A stretch of DNA of 64,000 bases, taken from Shinisaurus crocodilurus (taxonomy: Eukaryota; Chordata; Lepidosauria; Squamata; Shinisauridae). Of this stretch, positions 33,177-42,407 are shown in pieces. How positions within the stretch are numbered: position 1 is the stretch's first letter; each line of letters opens with the position of its first letter. The translations under genes were made by a program, and so were the position numbers. The notes beneath the pieces are model-generated. The model saw only the letters and a program-made list of their open reading frames with translations. It searched no databases and had not been told where the DNA came from. The DNA lies in assembly GCA_021292165.1 (NCBI GenBank), contig CM037879.1:43423802-43487801 (forward strand). The letters are read 5' to 3'.

Positions 33177-34827
33177 AGAAAGGGTCAGCTTGTGGAACTC
33201 TGAGTTATGGTGGCAGAGAGTTCCTTAGACCCAGAAATATAAGCATTTACTATAAACAAGAAACCCCATAGGTGGGACTGCCATAGGTGAAGGAGCAGTT
33301 TCCCCATAGCTGGTGGCAATAGTGGTGAGAGGAAATCCCCCATAGAGATACTTCAGGATAAATATAATGGGACTGACATGGTTCAATTATTCCCGTGTTA
33401 TGTTATGCACAGAACAGGGATAGCCGAGTCTTAAATAATGCCTAACATTATCAAAATTCACCACAACATTTAAAGATAACTGACATGTGAGGCTTTGTCT
33501 CAATCCCATAGGATGTTCCACACAGATAATGCTGAAAATTCGAATCAGAATTTGGCTTTTTTAAAACTCCTGCAGTTGGAATGAGAGATGAACAGCAGGT
33601 TTTAGTTCAGAAACCTATGTATATTACAAATCATAGTTACCTATTTTTATAATTATTCATTCAAAAAGCAACATCACGTAGCGGGGAGAGGGTACTGTCA
33701 GGATATGAAGTGAAAAAGAGGGGAGAGGAAGGGGTCACACCTTATATGGTATTTCTACCACCGGGCTTCCAACATGAGTCCTTGCTTCATAGTGTGTATT
33801 TTTTAAACCAATGTTCATAAATTGTTGCTCCCAGATTGAGCAATGAATAGTAGAAGCCAAGTGAATGGGGTCATAACTGAGTCAGGATCTAAGGGCCTAA
33901 GTGTCTTGCTCTGTGGCCCCTTGAGGCTAGCAGGGGAAGCTGATACTAGCATCTGATGGCAGTCAGAACAAGACAAGAAGAAAATAGGACCTTGACTACT
34001 CCAAGTGGTTCCTGCTGGCTAAAATTCTCTCCTACTACAACATTAGGAGGATGTTGTCTCAGCAAGGAGCTAAAAGTCTGATGTAGGCTGACAAGACCCT
34101 TAGTGTAGTCAGCTCTGCCACTCCTGGAGGAACTGACTGGACTGTTAAAGGCCCCTCACCTTGATTTTGTAGCCTGACACTTCTGCCAAGCTGGAGAGAA
34201 GAAGGTTCCACCAGGGACTCATCCTCTGAGTCAGGGCCTTGAGTGGGGCAATGACTGTCCTACCACTGAGGAAATAGCCTGTGCCTCATCTTCATCAGAA
34301 TCCTCTGCTCCACACTAGAAAGTCCAAGGGCTGGGGGACATGACAATAAGGGCTTATGATCAGATCATGAATAAGGACAATAGTCTCCTGATGTATTGCC
34401 TTAAAGGGAAATTTGGGGGCTGAAGAAGAGGAGAACAGGAAGAAGATAATGGCGATGTCAATAAGGGCCAAAACTATATGTGATACTAAACTCATCTCTT
34501 GCAGTTGTGTGAATCTTTTAACCCCCTCCCTGCACACCATGATCCCAACCTTGCCATTTCAGTTGAAAAAGGAATAATGAAGCTGCAAATAATGTATTTA
34601 TCATCACATGCAGTTTGGCCCATGGACTCCTAAACAACCTCTGCTCCACCATCCCAAGTTATTGAAACATTCAATTAATGGATTGCTGTTCTGGAATCTG
34701 TATGCACTGCTTTATGTGGCTATCTACATCTAGCAGGTGAGGTTGAATGTGCTGGATTGGGAGCTTCAACAAGACACACAGATAGCACAGATACAATGCA
34801 GCTGAGCATCCAGATGTTTATGTTACA
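33177..34827. other. Possible ERV leader remnant, then unassigned DNA
   Basis: The first few hundred bases after the primer-binding site could be retroviral leader (repeated GGTGGCAGAG / GGTGGCAATA motifs). No gag-, protease- or polymerase-like frame is visible. The remainder up to the CR1 element shows no gene or recognisable repeat. Confidence 0.45.
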
Positions 34828-34860
34828 GATCTGTTCCTGACTCTGTTCCTTAGACCCATT

Positions 34861-35331
34861 CTGTTCCTGACTCCCAGCTGAGCAGGAGCACAACAGGAGA
34901 GAGGCTCCAGCTGTTTTTGGGACTGTTTTTGGGACTGTGAAAAGGCAAGCAGGCTCCCAGAGAGCGAGCGAACAGAGCGAGCGAACAGGGAGAGCAAACA
35001 GGAGTTTGGCAGCGGAGTAGTACAACAACAAGTGCTGCAAGGGAAAGGCGTGGCCTGAGAGCTCATTCTGTTGAGCAGAAGCTCCTGCTGACTGCAACTA
35101 CCTGGGGCTGATTGCAGCTGATTGATTGCAGGAAGTGGGGCTGATTGCAGGGCGTGGCCTGGGAGCTCATTCTGTTCCTGACTCCCAGCTGAGCAGGAGC
35201 ACAACAGGAGAGAGGCTCCAGCTGTTTTTGGGACTGTGATAAGCGGGCAGGCTCCCAGAGAGCGAGCGAACAGAGCAAGTGAACAGGGAGAGCAAACAGG
35301 AGTTTGGCAGCGGAGTTCGGCAGGGGAGGTC
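34861..35331 (+). repeat. Tandem monomers in CR1 5'UTR (probable internal promoter)
   Basis: A segment of about 150 bp beginning CTGTTCCTGACTCCCAGCTG occurs at 34861-35018 and again at 35172-35318, giving a period of 311 bp. The two copies are nearly identical. The first carries an extra short duplication of the GGGACTGTTTTT stretch, and they diverge after GGCAGCGGAGT. A third partial start, GCGTGGCCTGAGAGCTCATT, lies near 35048 between them and matches the run-in to the second copy at about 35153. Repeated 5' monomers acting as promoters are known in other LINEs (for example mouse L1). That role here is inferred. Confidence 0.75.
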
Positions 35332-35345
35332 AAGGGGGAGGTCCC

Positions 35346-35434
35346 TAAAAAAAAATAAAAAAATAAAAAAAACAACAACAAAAAAAAAAAACAACAAAAA
35401 AAACCATATATATATATATATATATATATATATT
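35346..35434 (+). repeat. A-rich and (TA)n linker before CR1 ORF1
   Basis: About 55 bases of almost pure A with scattered T and C are followed by a run of about 13 TA units, ending 25 bases before the ORF1 ATG. It lies inside the element, between the promoter monomers and ORF1. It may be an expanded simple repeat or the trace of an older insertion. It also creates an artificial lysine-rich and Ile-Tyr N-terminal extension if a GTG upstream is taken as the ORF1 start. Confidence 0.8.
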
Positions 35435-35458
35435 CTAGGAAGACAGAAACAGAGCACT

Positions 35459-36487
35459 ATGGAAGGAAAGGACTCAGCAGTGGTGGTGACCTGCAAGGGG
35501 TGTGCAATGTTTGTTTTCCTGCCGGAGATCAACATGGCCTACACGTGCAACAAGTGCAAGCTGGTCACGCTGTTGGAAGAAAAGGTCAGAGGACTGGAGC
35601 AGCAAGTGTCAACCCTCAGGAGCATAAGAGAAAGCGAGGAGTTCTTAGACAGAACGGTGGATCTACAGCACCAAAGCACAGTACAGGAGCCAGAAGGGCA
35701 ACGGCAGGATGAGGCGGAGTCGGAGACTGCAGAGGCAAGGGAAAATAACGCAGGGGGAACTCCCTGGAAAAGGGTGACTGTTAGGAGCAGAAATACTACA
35801 AGACACTCTGCGCCTGTGGAAGCAGTGGAGCTATGGAACCGCTTCCATGTACTTGAGGACGAGAGCAGAGGACAGCCTGCAGAGGACGGATTACCGGGCA
35901 CCCAACGTGACAGCGAGCAAGAGGCTGAGGGTCAGTCAAGTGGAGGCAATCAAACCAAGGCCTACAGCAAGAGGAAGAGAAGAGTACTCGTAGTGGGAGA
36001 CTCCCTCCTGCGGGGGATCGAAGCCAAAGTATGTCGCGAAGACCCATGGACTCGCCAGGTGTGCTGTCTCCCTGGGGCACGGATTAAGGATGTGACAGAG
36101 CAGCTGCCGAGGCTCATGCAGCCCACCGACACATACCCCTTTCTTCTCTTCCACGTGGGTACAAATGATACTGCCAAGCGGAGTTACAAAGAAATCACGG
36201 CAGACTTTGAAGAGCTGGGAAGGGAACTCAAGAACTTCGGGGCCCAGATAGTTTTCTCATCCATCCTTCCAGTACTTGGAAGAGGCATAGAAAGGGAAAG
36301 AAAAATACTCAGAGTGAATGACTGGCTACGAAGGTGGAGCCGACGTGAGGGATTTGGATTCTGGGACCACGGGCTACACTTCCTGGAAGATGGACTGCTG
36401 GCAAAGGATGGGTTGCACCTCACAAGGACTGGGAAGAATGTGTTTGGACACAGCATGAGGAACTTAATCAGGAGGGCTTTAAACTGA
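35459..36487 (+). CDS. CR1 ORF1 protein, zinc-finger-like + SGNH esterase domain
   Basis: An intact 342-residue ORF1. I chose the ATG at 35459 because upstream codons translate the A-rich and TA-repeat linker. Residues 12-33 hold a C-x2-C ... C-x2-C pair (Cys12, 15, 30, 33), suggesting a zinc-binding module, followed by a short leucine-rich, probably coiled-coil stretch at about 35-55. After an acidic, low-complexity middle comes an SGNH/GDSL-type hydrolase domain: the GDS block with its serine at 180-182, Gly206, GTND at 234-237 and DGLH (Asp317, His320) near the end. All four blocks look intact. CR1 ORF1 proteins of this esterase type are thought to bind nucleic acid or lipid as part of the retrotransposition particle; the substrate is unknown. 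The stop is 38 bases before the ORF2 ATG. Confidence 0.9.
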   Translation: MEGKDSAVVVTCKGCAMFVFLPEINMAYTCNKCKLVTLLEEKVRGLEQQVSTLRSIRESEEFLDRTVDLQHQSTVQEPEGQRQDEAESETAEARENNAGGTPWKRVTVRSRNTTRHSAPVEAVELWNRFHVLEDESRGQPAEDGLPGTQRDSEQEAEGQSSGGNQTKAYSKRKRRVLVVGDSLLRGIEAKVCREDPWTRQVCCLPGARIKDVTEQLPRLMQPTDTYPFLLFHVGTNDTAKRSYKEITADFEELGRELKNFGAQIVFSSILPVLGRGIERERKILRVNDWLRRWSRREGFGFWDHGLHFLEDGLLAKDGLHLTRTGKNVFGHSMRNLIRRALN

Positions 36488-36525
36488 ATCCAACAGGGGA
36501 GGGAGACATAAACTCGGGGGTACCA

Positions 36526-39395
36526 ATGGAAGAAGGCCTCTTTGCCACAATGGAGAGAACAGCTCCAGCGGTGCCCATTGATAGTCTACCACAAAATGTA
36601 GGGGGAAAGTCGGACTGTAAAGCACATAGTCTTCAATGTCTCTATACTAATGCCCAGAGTATGGGCAACAAACAAGACGAACTTGAACTCTTGATACATG
36701 AGGGCAAGTACGACTTGATAGGGATAACTGAAACCTGGTGGGATGACTCCCATGACTGGAATACAGCAATTGAAGGGTATAACTTGTTCAAAAGGAACAG
36801 AAGCAACAGAAAGGGAGGTGGAGTTGCACTGTATGTTAAAAATACGTATCTCTGCACAGAGATACAGGAAGAGGAGCTTGGCAGCCCCATTGAGAGCATC
36901 TGGGTTAAAATAAAGGGGGCAAAGAATAAAGCGAACATGGCGGTTGGAGTCTACTACCGACCACCCAATCAAGGAGAAGACGAGGATGGAACTTTTGAAA
37001 AACAAATTGCCAGTGTTTCAAGGAGGCACGATGTGGTAGTAATGGGAGACTTCAATTTCCCTGATATCTGTTGGGAGACTTATTCAGCCAAACATGGCCC
37101 CTCCAAGAAATTCCTGAGCTGTGCTGCTGATAACTTCCTCCTACAGAAAGTGGAGGAAGGAACTAGAGGATCGGCTATCCTTGACCTGATTCTAACCAAC
37201 AGAGACGAGTTAGTGGATAAAGTGGCAGTTTCGGGAACTCTGGGGGAAAGTGACCATGTTATACTTGAGTTCTTGATTCTAACGGAAGCAAAAGCTGAGT
37301 GTAGCCAAACACGTACCCTGGATTTTAGGAAAGCCAATTTTAACAAACTCAGAACAATGATTAGTAAGATCCCATGGCAAATGACTCTCACGAGAAAGGG
37401 AGCCCAGGAGGGGTGGGAGTTTTTAAAAAAGGAAATTTTAAAGGCACAATTGCAAACAATTCCCACAAGGAAAAAAGGCAGAGGGCAACAGAAGAAGCCA
37501 ATGTGGCTTCACAATAAACTCAAAGATGACCTGAAAACAAAAAAGGACACGTATAGGAAGTGGAAGGAAGGACAGGCTACAGGGGAAGAGTACAGGCAGG
37601 TAGCACAGAACTGCAGGAATAGTGTCAGGAAGGCTAAAGCTGAGAATGAGCTAAGGTTAGCGAGGAATGCTAAAAGCAACAAAAAAGCTTTCTTCAGATA
37701 CATGCACAGTAAAAGACAGAAGAAAGAACTGGTGGTTCAACTACGCGATGAGGATGGCAAATTGATAACAGAAGACAAAGAAAAGGCAGAAGTGTTCAAT
37801 TCCTACTTTGGCTCGGTCTTCTCCCAAAAGAGGGTCTATGACCCCCCTGGCAAACCTGAAATGCAGACTGAAGGGGCAGAATTGCAGCTTGAGATTGATA
37901 GGCAAATGGTCAAGGAGCACCTGATTACTCTGAACGAGTTTAAATCTCCAGGGCCTGATGAGCTGCATCCTAGAGTAATAAAGGAACTGGCAGAAGAACT
38001 CTCAGAACCACTGTCTATTATCTTTGAGAAATCATGGAGGACAGGTGAAGTGCCAGACGACTGGAGGAGGGCAAATGTTGTTCCCATCTTCAAAAAGGGC
38101 AAGAAGGAGGAACCTGGGAACTATAGGCCAGTCAGTCTGACATCAATCCCCGGGAAGATTTTTGAGCAGATTATAAAGAAGTCAGTCTGCAAGCACCTTG
38201 AAAACAATGCAGTGATTACTAGAAGCCAGCATGGATTTGTCAAGAACAAATCCTGTCAGACTAATCTGATCTCATTTTTGATCGGGTAACCTCCCTTGTG
38301 GACTGTGGGAATGCTGTGGACATTATATACCTGGACTTCAGCAAAGCTTTCGACAAAGTGCCTCATGATATCCTGATTAGTAAGCTAGCTAAGAGTGGGC
38401 TAGATGGATCAACTATCAGGTGGATCCACAATTGGCTACAGAATCGGACTCAAAGAGTGCTTATCAATGGTTCCTTCTCAAACTGGGGAGAGGTAACGAG
38501 CGGGGTACCACAGGGCTCGGTCCTGGGCCCGGTGCTCTTCAACATTTTTATTAATGACTTGGATGAGGAGGTACAGGGAATGCTTATCAAATTTGCAGAT
38601 GACACAAAGTTGGGTGGAACAGCTAATACTCTGGAAGACAGAAACAAAATTCAAAGTGACCTCGATAGGCTGGAGCGCTGGGCCGAAAACAACAGAATGA
38701 AATTTAACAGGGATAAATGCCAAGTGCTGCACCTAGGGAGAGGAAACCAAATGCAGAGTTACAGAATGGGGGACACTTGGCTCAACAATACTACAAGTGA
38801 GAAGGATCTTGGAATTGTGGTAGATCACAAACTGAATATGAGCCAGCAATGCGACGTGGCTGCAAAGAAGGCAAATGCTATTTTGGGCTGTATTAATAGA
38901 AGTATAGCTTCCAAATCGCGGGAAGTGATAATTCCCCTTTACTCGGCACTGGTTAGGCCTCATCTTGAGTACTGTGTCCAGTTCTGGGCACCTCATTTTA
39001 ACAAGGACATAGACAAACTGGAGAGGGTTCAGAGGAGGGCAACAAGGATGATAAAGGGACTGGAAACAAGGCCCTATGAGGAGAGACTGAAAGAACTGGG
39101 CATGTTTAGCCTTCAGAAGAGGAGACTGAGGGGAGATATGATCGCACTCTTCCAGTATTTGAAGGGATGTCACACAGAGGAGGGCAAAGATCTCTTCTCG
39201 TTCATCCCAGTTTGCAGGACACGGAATAATGGGCTCAAGTTACAGGAACCTAGATTCCACCTAAACATCAGGAAAAATTTCCTGACTGTCAGAGCAATAA
39301 GACAGTGGAATCAACTACCTAGGGAGGTGGTGGGCTCTCCCAGTCTGGAGGCATTCAAGGTGCGGCTGGACAGACATCTGTCAGAGATGCTTTGA
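36526..39395 (+). pseudogene. CR1 ORF2: endonuclease + reverse transcriptase, one frameshift
   Basis: ORF2 nicks target DNA and reverse-transcribes the element RNA. The N-terminal APE-type endonuclease keeps its signature residues: Asn42 (TNAQS), Glu69 (ITETWW), YYRP at 143-146, GDFN at 174-177 and SDH at 242-244. The reverse transcriptase starts near residue 470 (NEFKSPGPDELHP) and includes the PGNYRPVSLTS and HGFVKNKS blocks. The frame then breaks in the T run at 38275-38279 and stops at 38289. The next frame continues with DFSKAFDKVPH, SGVPQGSVLGP and the catalytic FADD box (38592-38603), running to the stop at 39395. The related copy at 48 kb has six T where this one has five, so a one-base loss explains the break. 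Without it the frame would be about 956 codons. It may be a real mutation or a homopolymer assembly error. Confidence 0.92.
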
Positions 39396-39477
39396 CCTGG
39401 ATTCCTGCATTGAGCAGGGGGTTGGACTCGATGGCCTTGTAGGCCCCTTCCAACTCTACTTTTCTATGATTCTATGA
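39396..39477 (+). other. CR1 3'UTR and octamer-repeat 3' end
   Basis: The short tail after ORF2 contains GGTTGGACTCGATGGCCTTG and ends in TTCTATGATTCTATGAT, the (ATTCTATG)n-like end recognised by CR1 reverse transcriptase. The same tail ends the second CR1 copy at 49492-49572. Confidence 0.88.
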
Positions 39478-40647
39478 TCTGCTTCCCCACTGGTCTTGCT
39501 GATGAATAGGAGTCCCAGTTGTGTCCTGTCAATGGATATGGATGTGCCTTTTGATCTTTAGTGTGCTGTGCTGTGGATGCTAATGTGCAACCTCCTCACT
39601 ATCTGGAGCCACTGTGAGAGAGTGGCTACATCGCTCATATAATTCATTGTGCACAATAATGTCTCACAATCAGCTGGGTCCATTATCTGCCCAGATCCTT
39701 TAGGGAAGAGATGAGAGAATCTTCTTACTTTCTATCAAATACACAGCCACTCTTGGAAAGGTCATTTTTGAATGCCCTAAAACCTAATACCGTAAACATC
39801 TTCCACTGGGAACCGTAACAATGGCCTGGTCCAGAAAATAAATAAGCACCAGGTGTTGCAAGCAACTTGTTTAGAGTACTCTAAAAGGGTTTTTGGAAAG
39901 CTTTATGTTGCATCTGATAATATATTGCTCAGTAATGAATTCAGCTCCCTATAGATTCCCTTCAGTTGAAAATGATTAATGATGATTTTATGTTACATAA
40001 TGAAGTCATCCAATGATCTCTGAATTCTGTAGAGGTTTGAAAAGGCAGGGGTTTTTGCTGGAGGGACCCAAAATGCAAAGAAGGAGGTAGAGAAGCAAGA
40101 CAGTAGAAAACAAACAAAATCTAGCATGTTTTATAACTGCAAGGCTGCAATATGGGGACTTTTTACACATGAAATGTGAAGTTTCCCATAGAACTGGGGG
40201 GAAAGGTGGGCTATAAATAATTCAGCTAAGGAGATGCAATCACTTCCTTATAAAGGAAGAACTGTTTCATTCCAAACACAAAAAATAGACATTTGAACAC
40301 ATGTCCTGCTGCTGTACAAATTGAATGCACTTGAATTCTGTGAATGCTGACTTCACATGGGGGAGGGCACAGGTGCAATCCTGCTCCACCATCACCCACC
40401 ATACACTTAGAAATGGTCCAACAATATAATATACACACAGCCTTAGAGGAGTGCAGCATTAGAAAAATAAAAAGGGAAAAACAATTTATATTCTACCAAT
40501 ACAACTATTTGATCCAATCAATTCAGAGATGGTGTCTGAAACGTGCTGCTACAGGATAGCCATTTGGAGACACACTGAAAGTTATGTGTATGGTCCAGTG
40601 AAAATTATGCTTGATTTTTCCATTGAAATCAATGAGAGTTTGGAAGT
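39478..40647. other. No gene seen
   Basis: Unique A/T-rich sequence downstream of the CR1 3' end. Confidence 0.5.
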
Positions 40648-40735
40648 TGCAATCCTATCTCCTTGGAAGGATGACCCACTGAAGTCAATAGGACTTTCTT
40701 CTGACTCGGTAGACATGGATATAGGATTGCACCAT
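40648..40735. mobile_element. Short MITE, diverged 'tactcagaagtaag' family
   Basis: TGCAATCCTATCTCCTTGGA, CACTGAAGTCAATAGGACTT and GACATGGATATAGGATTGCA. Reverse orientation relative to 41942. Confidence 0.55.
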
Positions 40736-40854
40736 AAAGTGCTTAACTGGCTGAATTGTGCCCTAATTATGGAGCCCACAGCCTTCAAAAGTCTTTCTGC
40801 AGATGCAATTAAATGCATAGGACTGTATTGATTGTTGGGCACAAAACATACCAA

Positions 40855-40976
40855 GGACACAATCCTATGCGTGCTTAGACAGAAAAAAGTTCTACAGTTC
40901 TCAGCATGGCTGGCTGGCTAGAGGAATGCTGGGAGTTGTAGCACTTTTTCTGTCTAAACATGCATAGGATTGTGCC
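40855..40976. mobile_element. Palindromic MITE, TTA family
   Basis: GGACACAATCCTATGCGTGC...ATGCATAGGATTGTGCC. The core TTCTACAGTTCTCAGCATGG is inverted as AATGCTGGGAGTTGTAGCAC. CAA on the left and TTA on the right, so the duplication is not clear here. Confidence 0.75.
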
Positions 40977-41046
40977 TTAATTTTCCTGAATGCTTAGACT
41001 TTGGGCAAAATTAAAAGTGACATTTACTGAATAAATACAATTAACA

Positions 41047-41505
41047 TGTGTATTTTTGTAATGCAAATGGTGTCAATAGAAGCTTTGTTCCTAATGCTAA
41101 TTTTCTTCAGGACCATGACAGGAAGGAAAAGGGTTAAATTCCCAGTGTGGACACTTGTTTGCACCTTCCAACCCCCCAAGCAATGTGTAAGTGCCTGGGT
41201 GTCTAGGGAGGGAACTAGCTTTGTTATTTTGTAGCTCTGACTGTGTGTGCCAAAGTATCTCTCTATTTCCTTCCCTTCTCTTATTTCCCACCTCCATTGT
41301 AACCAATTTACCCTAAATAAACTTTCCCTGGATTTTACCCCATAAGGTGTGTGTAGTTTCTCTGTCCGTTCAGTGCTAATTCCAGTGTCTAAGATCCAAG
41401 GGGCAGAGCCCGGAGAGAGTAGTCTTAAGACGAGTGAGAAGGTTGGCGGTTTGTCACCTTTGATCTCTCGTCTTGAGGCAAAGGACCGGTTGCAGTCCTT
41501 CACAA
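41047..41505 (+). mobile_element. Possible solo LTR
   Basis: Starts TGTG and can be ended at TTCACA. Contains AATAAA (41316-41321) followed by CTGGATTTTACCCCATAAGG and 'gttggcggtttgtcacc'-type GC-rich sequence, reminiscent of R-U5. No matching flanking duplication, primer-binding site or partner LTR was seen. Boundaries are guesses. Confidence 0.3.
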
Positions 41506-41941
41506 TAATAATATTTAACATTTAGATATCTCTGAGTGTGCAAAGTGGTTCACAGGCCCATCCTGCAAGCTACTATTTTCTCCGCTCAGAAAAAAAACAC
41601 CATGTGGGCTCTATTGTACTTTATTAAAAAAAAAAAACCAAGAACAGCAACGCTGTGATTGAACAATAATGCCAAAATGGAATGATGATGTTTGTTGCTG
41701 CTATTTGAGGTAGTTGGGATTTTTTCTTTCTTTCTCTTGAGGAGGGTGTGTTTTCTGCTAACTCCCTTCTAATGCATTTTTTTAAAAAACAATCCAAAAT
41801 CCCTGAAGAATAATCTTAATCATTACTGTAGAGAGCTTTCTCCATGGCACTTCAGCATGTGTTAGGTTAGAAAAAGACTTTCACATGGGGTACACAGGTA
41901 GAGGCAAGTAAAATTTACCACTGCTCTGAAAACAGAATAAC

Positions 41942-42033
41942 AGTGCAATCCTATGCATATGTACTCAGAAGTAAGTCCTATTACATTCAATGGTACTTAC
42001 TCACAGGAAAGTATGTATAGGATTACATCCTAA
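41942..42033. mobile_element. Short MITE, 'tactcagaagtaag' family
   Basis: AGTGCAATCCTATGCATATG, TACTCAGAAGTAAGTCCTAT and inverted GTACTTACTCACAGGAAAGT...ATAGGATTACATCC. Confidence 0.65.
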
Positions 42034-42261
42034 AGTACAGAAGTCCTTTCCATAAAACTCAAACCGGAACAACACAACACAAGCAAAGGAGTTACTGCCA
42101 CTTAGTTTCAGTGTCACCAGGGAGCCTGTTTCATGTTTTATCCCAAAGGAAAGCACTCTGCAACATTTAGAAACAAAAGTCAAAGTTACATAGTGCATCA
42201 GTTGTGGATTTGGAAAGATCAGGAAAAAGATAGCCTCAAAGCAAACTCGTACCTTTTATGG

Positions 42262-42399
42262 CAGGGGTGAGAATTGTGCAGCCCTCCAGATGTTGTTGGA
42301 CTGCAACTCCCAGCTGCCCTCGCCAGCAGAGCCAATGGTGAGGAATGCTGGGAGTTTCCGTCCAACAACATCTAGAGGGCCACACAATTCCCACCCCTG
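42262..42399. mobile_element. Palindromic hAT-like MITE (CAGGGGTG family)
   Basis: 138 bp starting CAGGGGTGAGAATTGTGCAG, with ATGTTGTTGGACTGCAACTC and its inverse, and ending CACAATTCCCACCCCTG. Flanks TTTTATGG / TTTTAAAC agree at 5 of 8 positions, an eroded hAT duplication. Confidence 0.75.
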
Positions 42400-42407
42400 T
42401 TTTAAAC

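Larger units (their letters stand above)
34828..39477 (+). mobile_element. Near-full-length CR1 non-LTR retrotransposon
   Basis: A LINE of the CR1 clade that copies itself through target-primed reverse transcription. The parts are in order: a 5'UTR with duplicated monomers, an A/T-rich linker, ORF1 with an SGNH-esterase domain, ORF2 with APE-type endonuclease and reverse transcriptase, a short 3'UTR, and a 3' end made of ATTCTATG-type octamers, which is the CR1 hallmark. The 5' boundary is uncertain: CTGTTCCTGACTC-like sequence first appears near 34828, and no target-site duplication was found, which is normal for CR1. The element looks young, because ORF1 is open and ORF2 has a single break. 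A truncated close relative lies about 9 kb downstream in the same orientation. Confidence 0.93.

Noticed and set aside
34818..35381. Minus-strand frame of 187 codons with repeated LLLCSCSAGSQEQN words
   Set aside because: It lies entirely in the CR1 5'UTR monomers. The repeated peptide simply mirrors the DNA duplication.
38733..39173. Antisense frames within CR1 ORF2
   Set aside because: Shadows of the real ORF2 coding sequence.
41024..41521. Minus-strand frame of 165 codons
   Set aside because: Antisense to an LTR-like segment; no domain.
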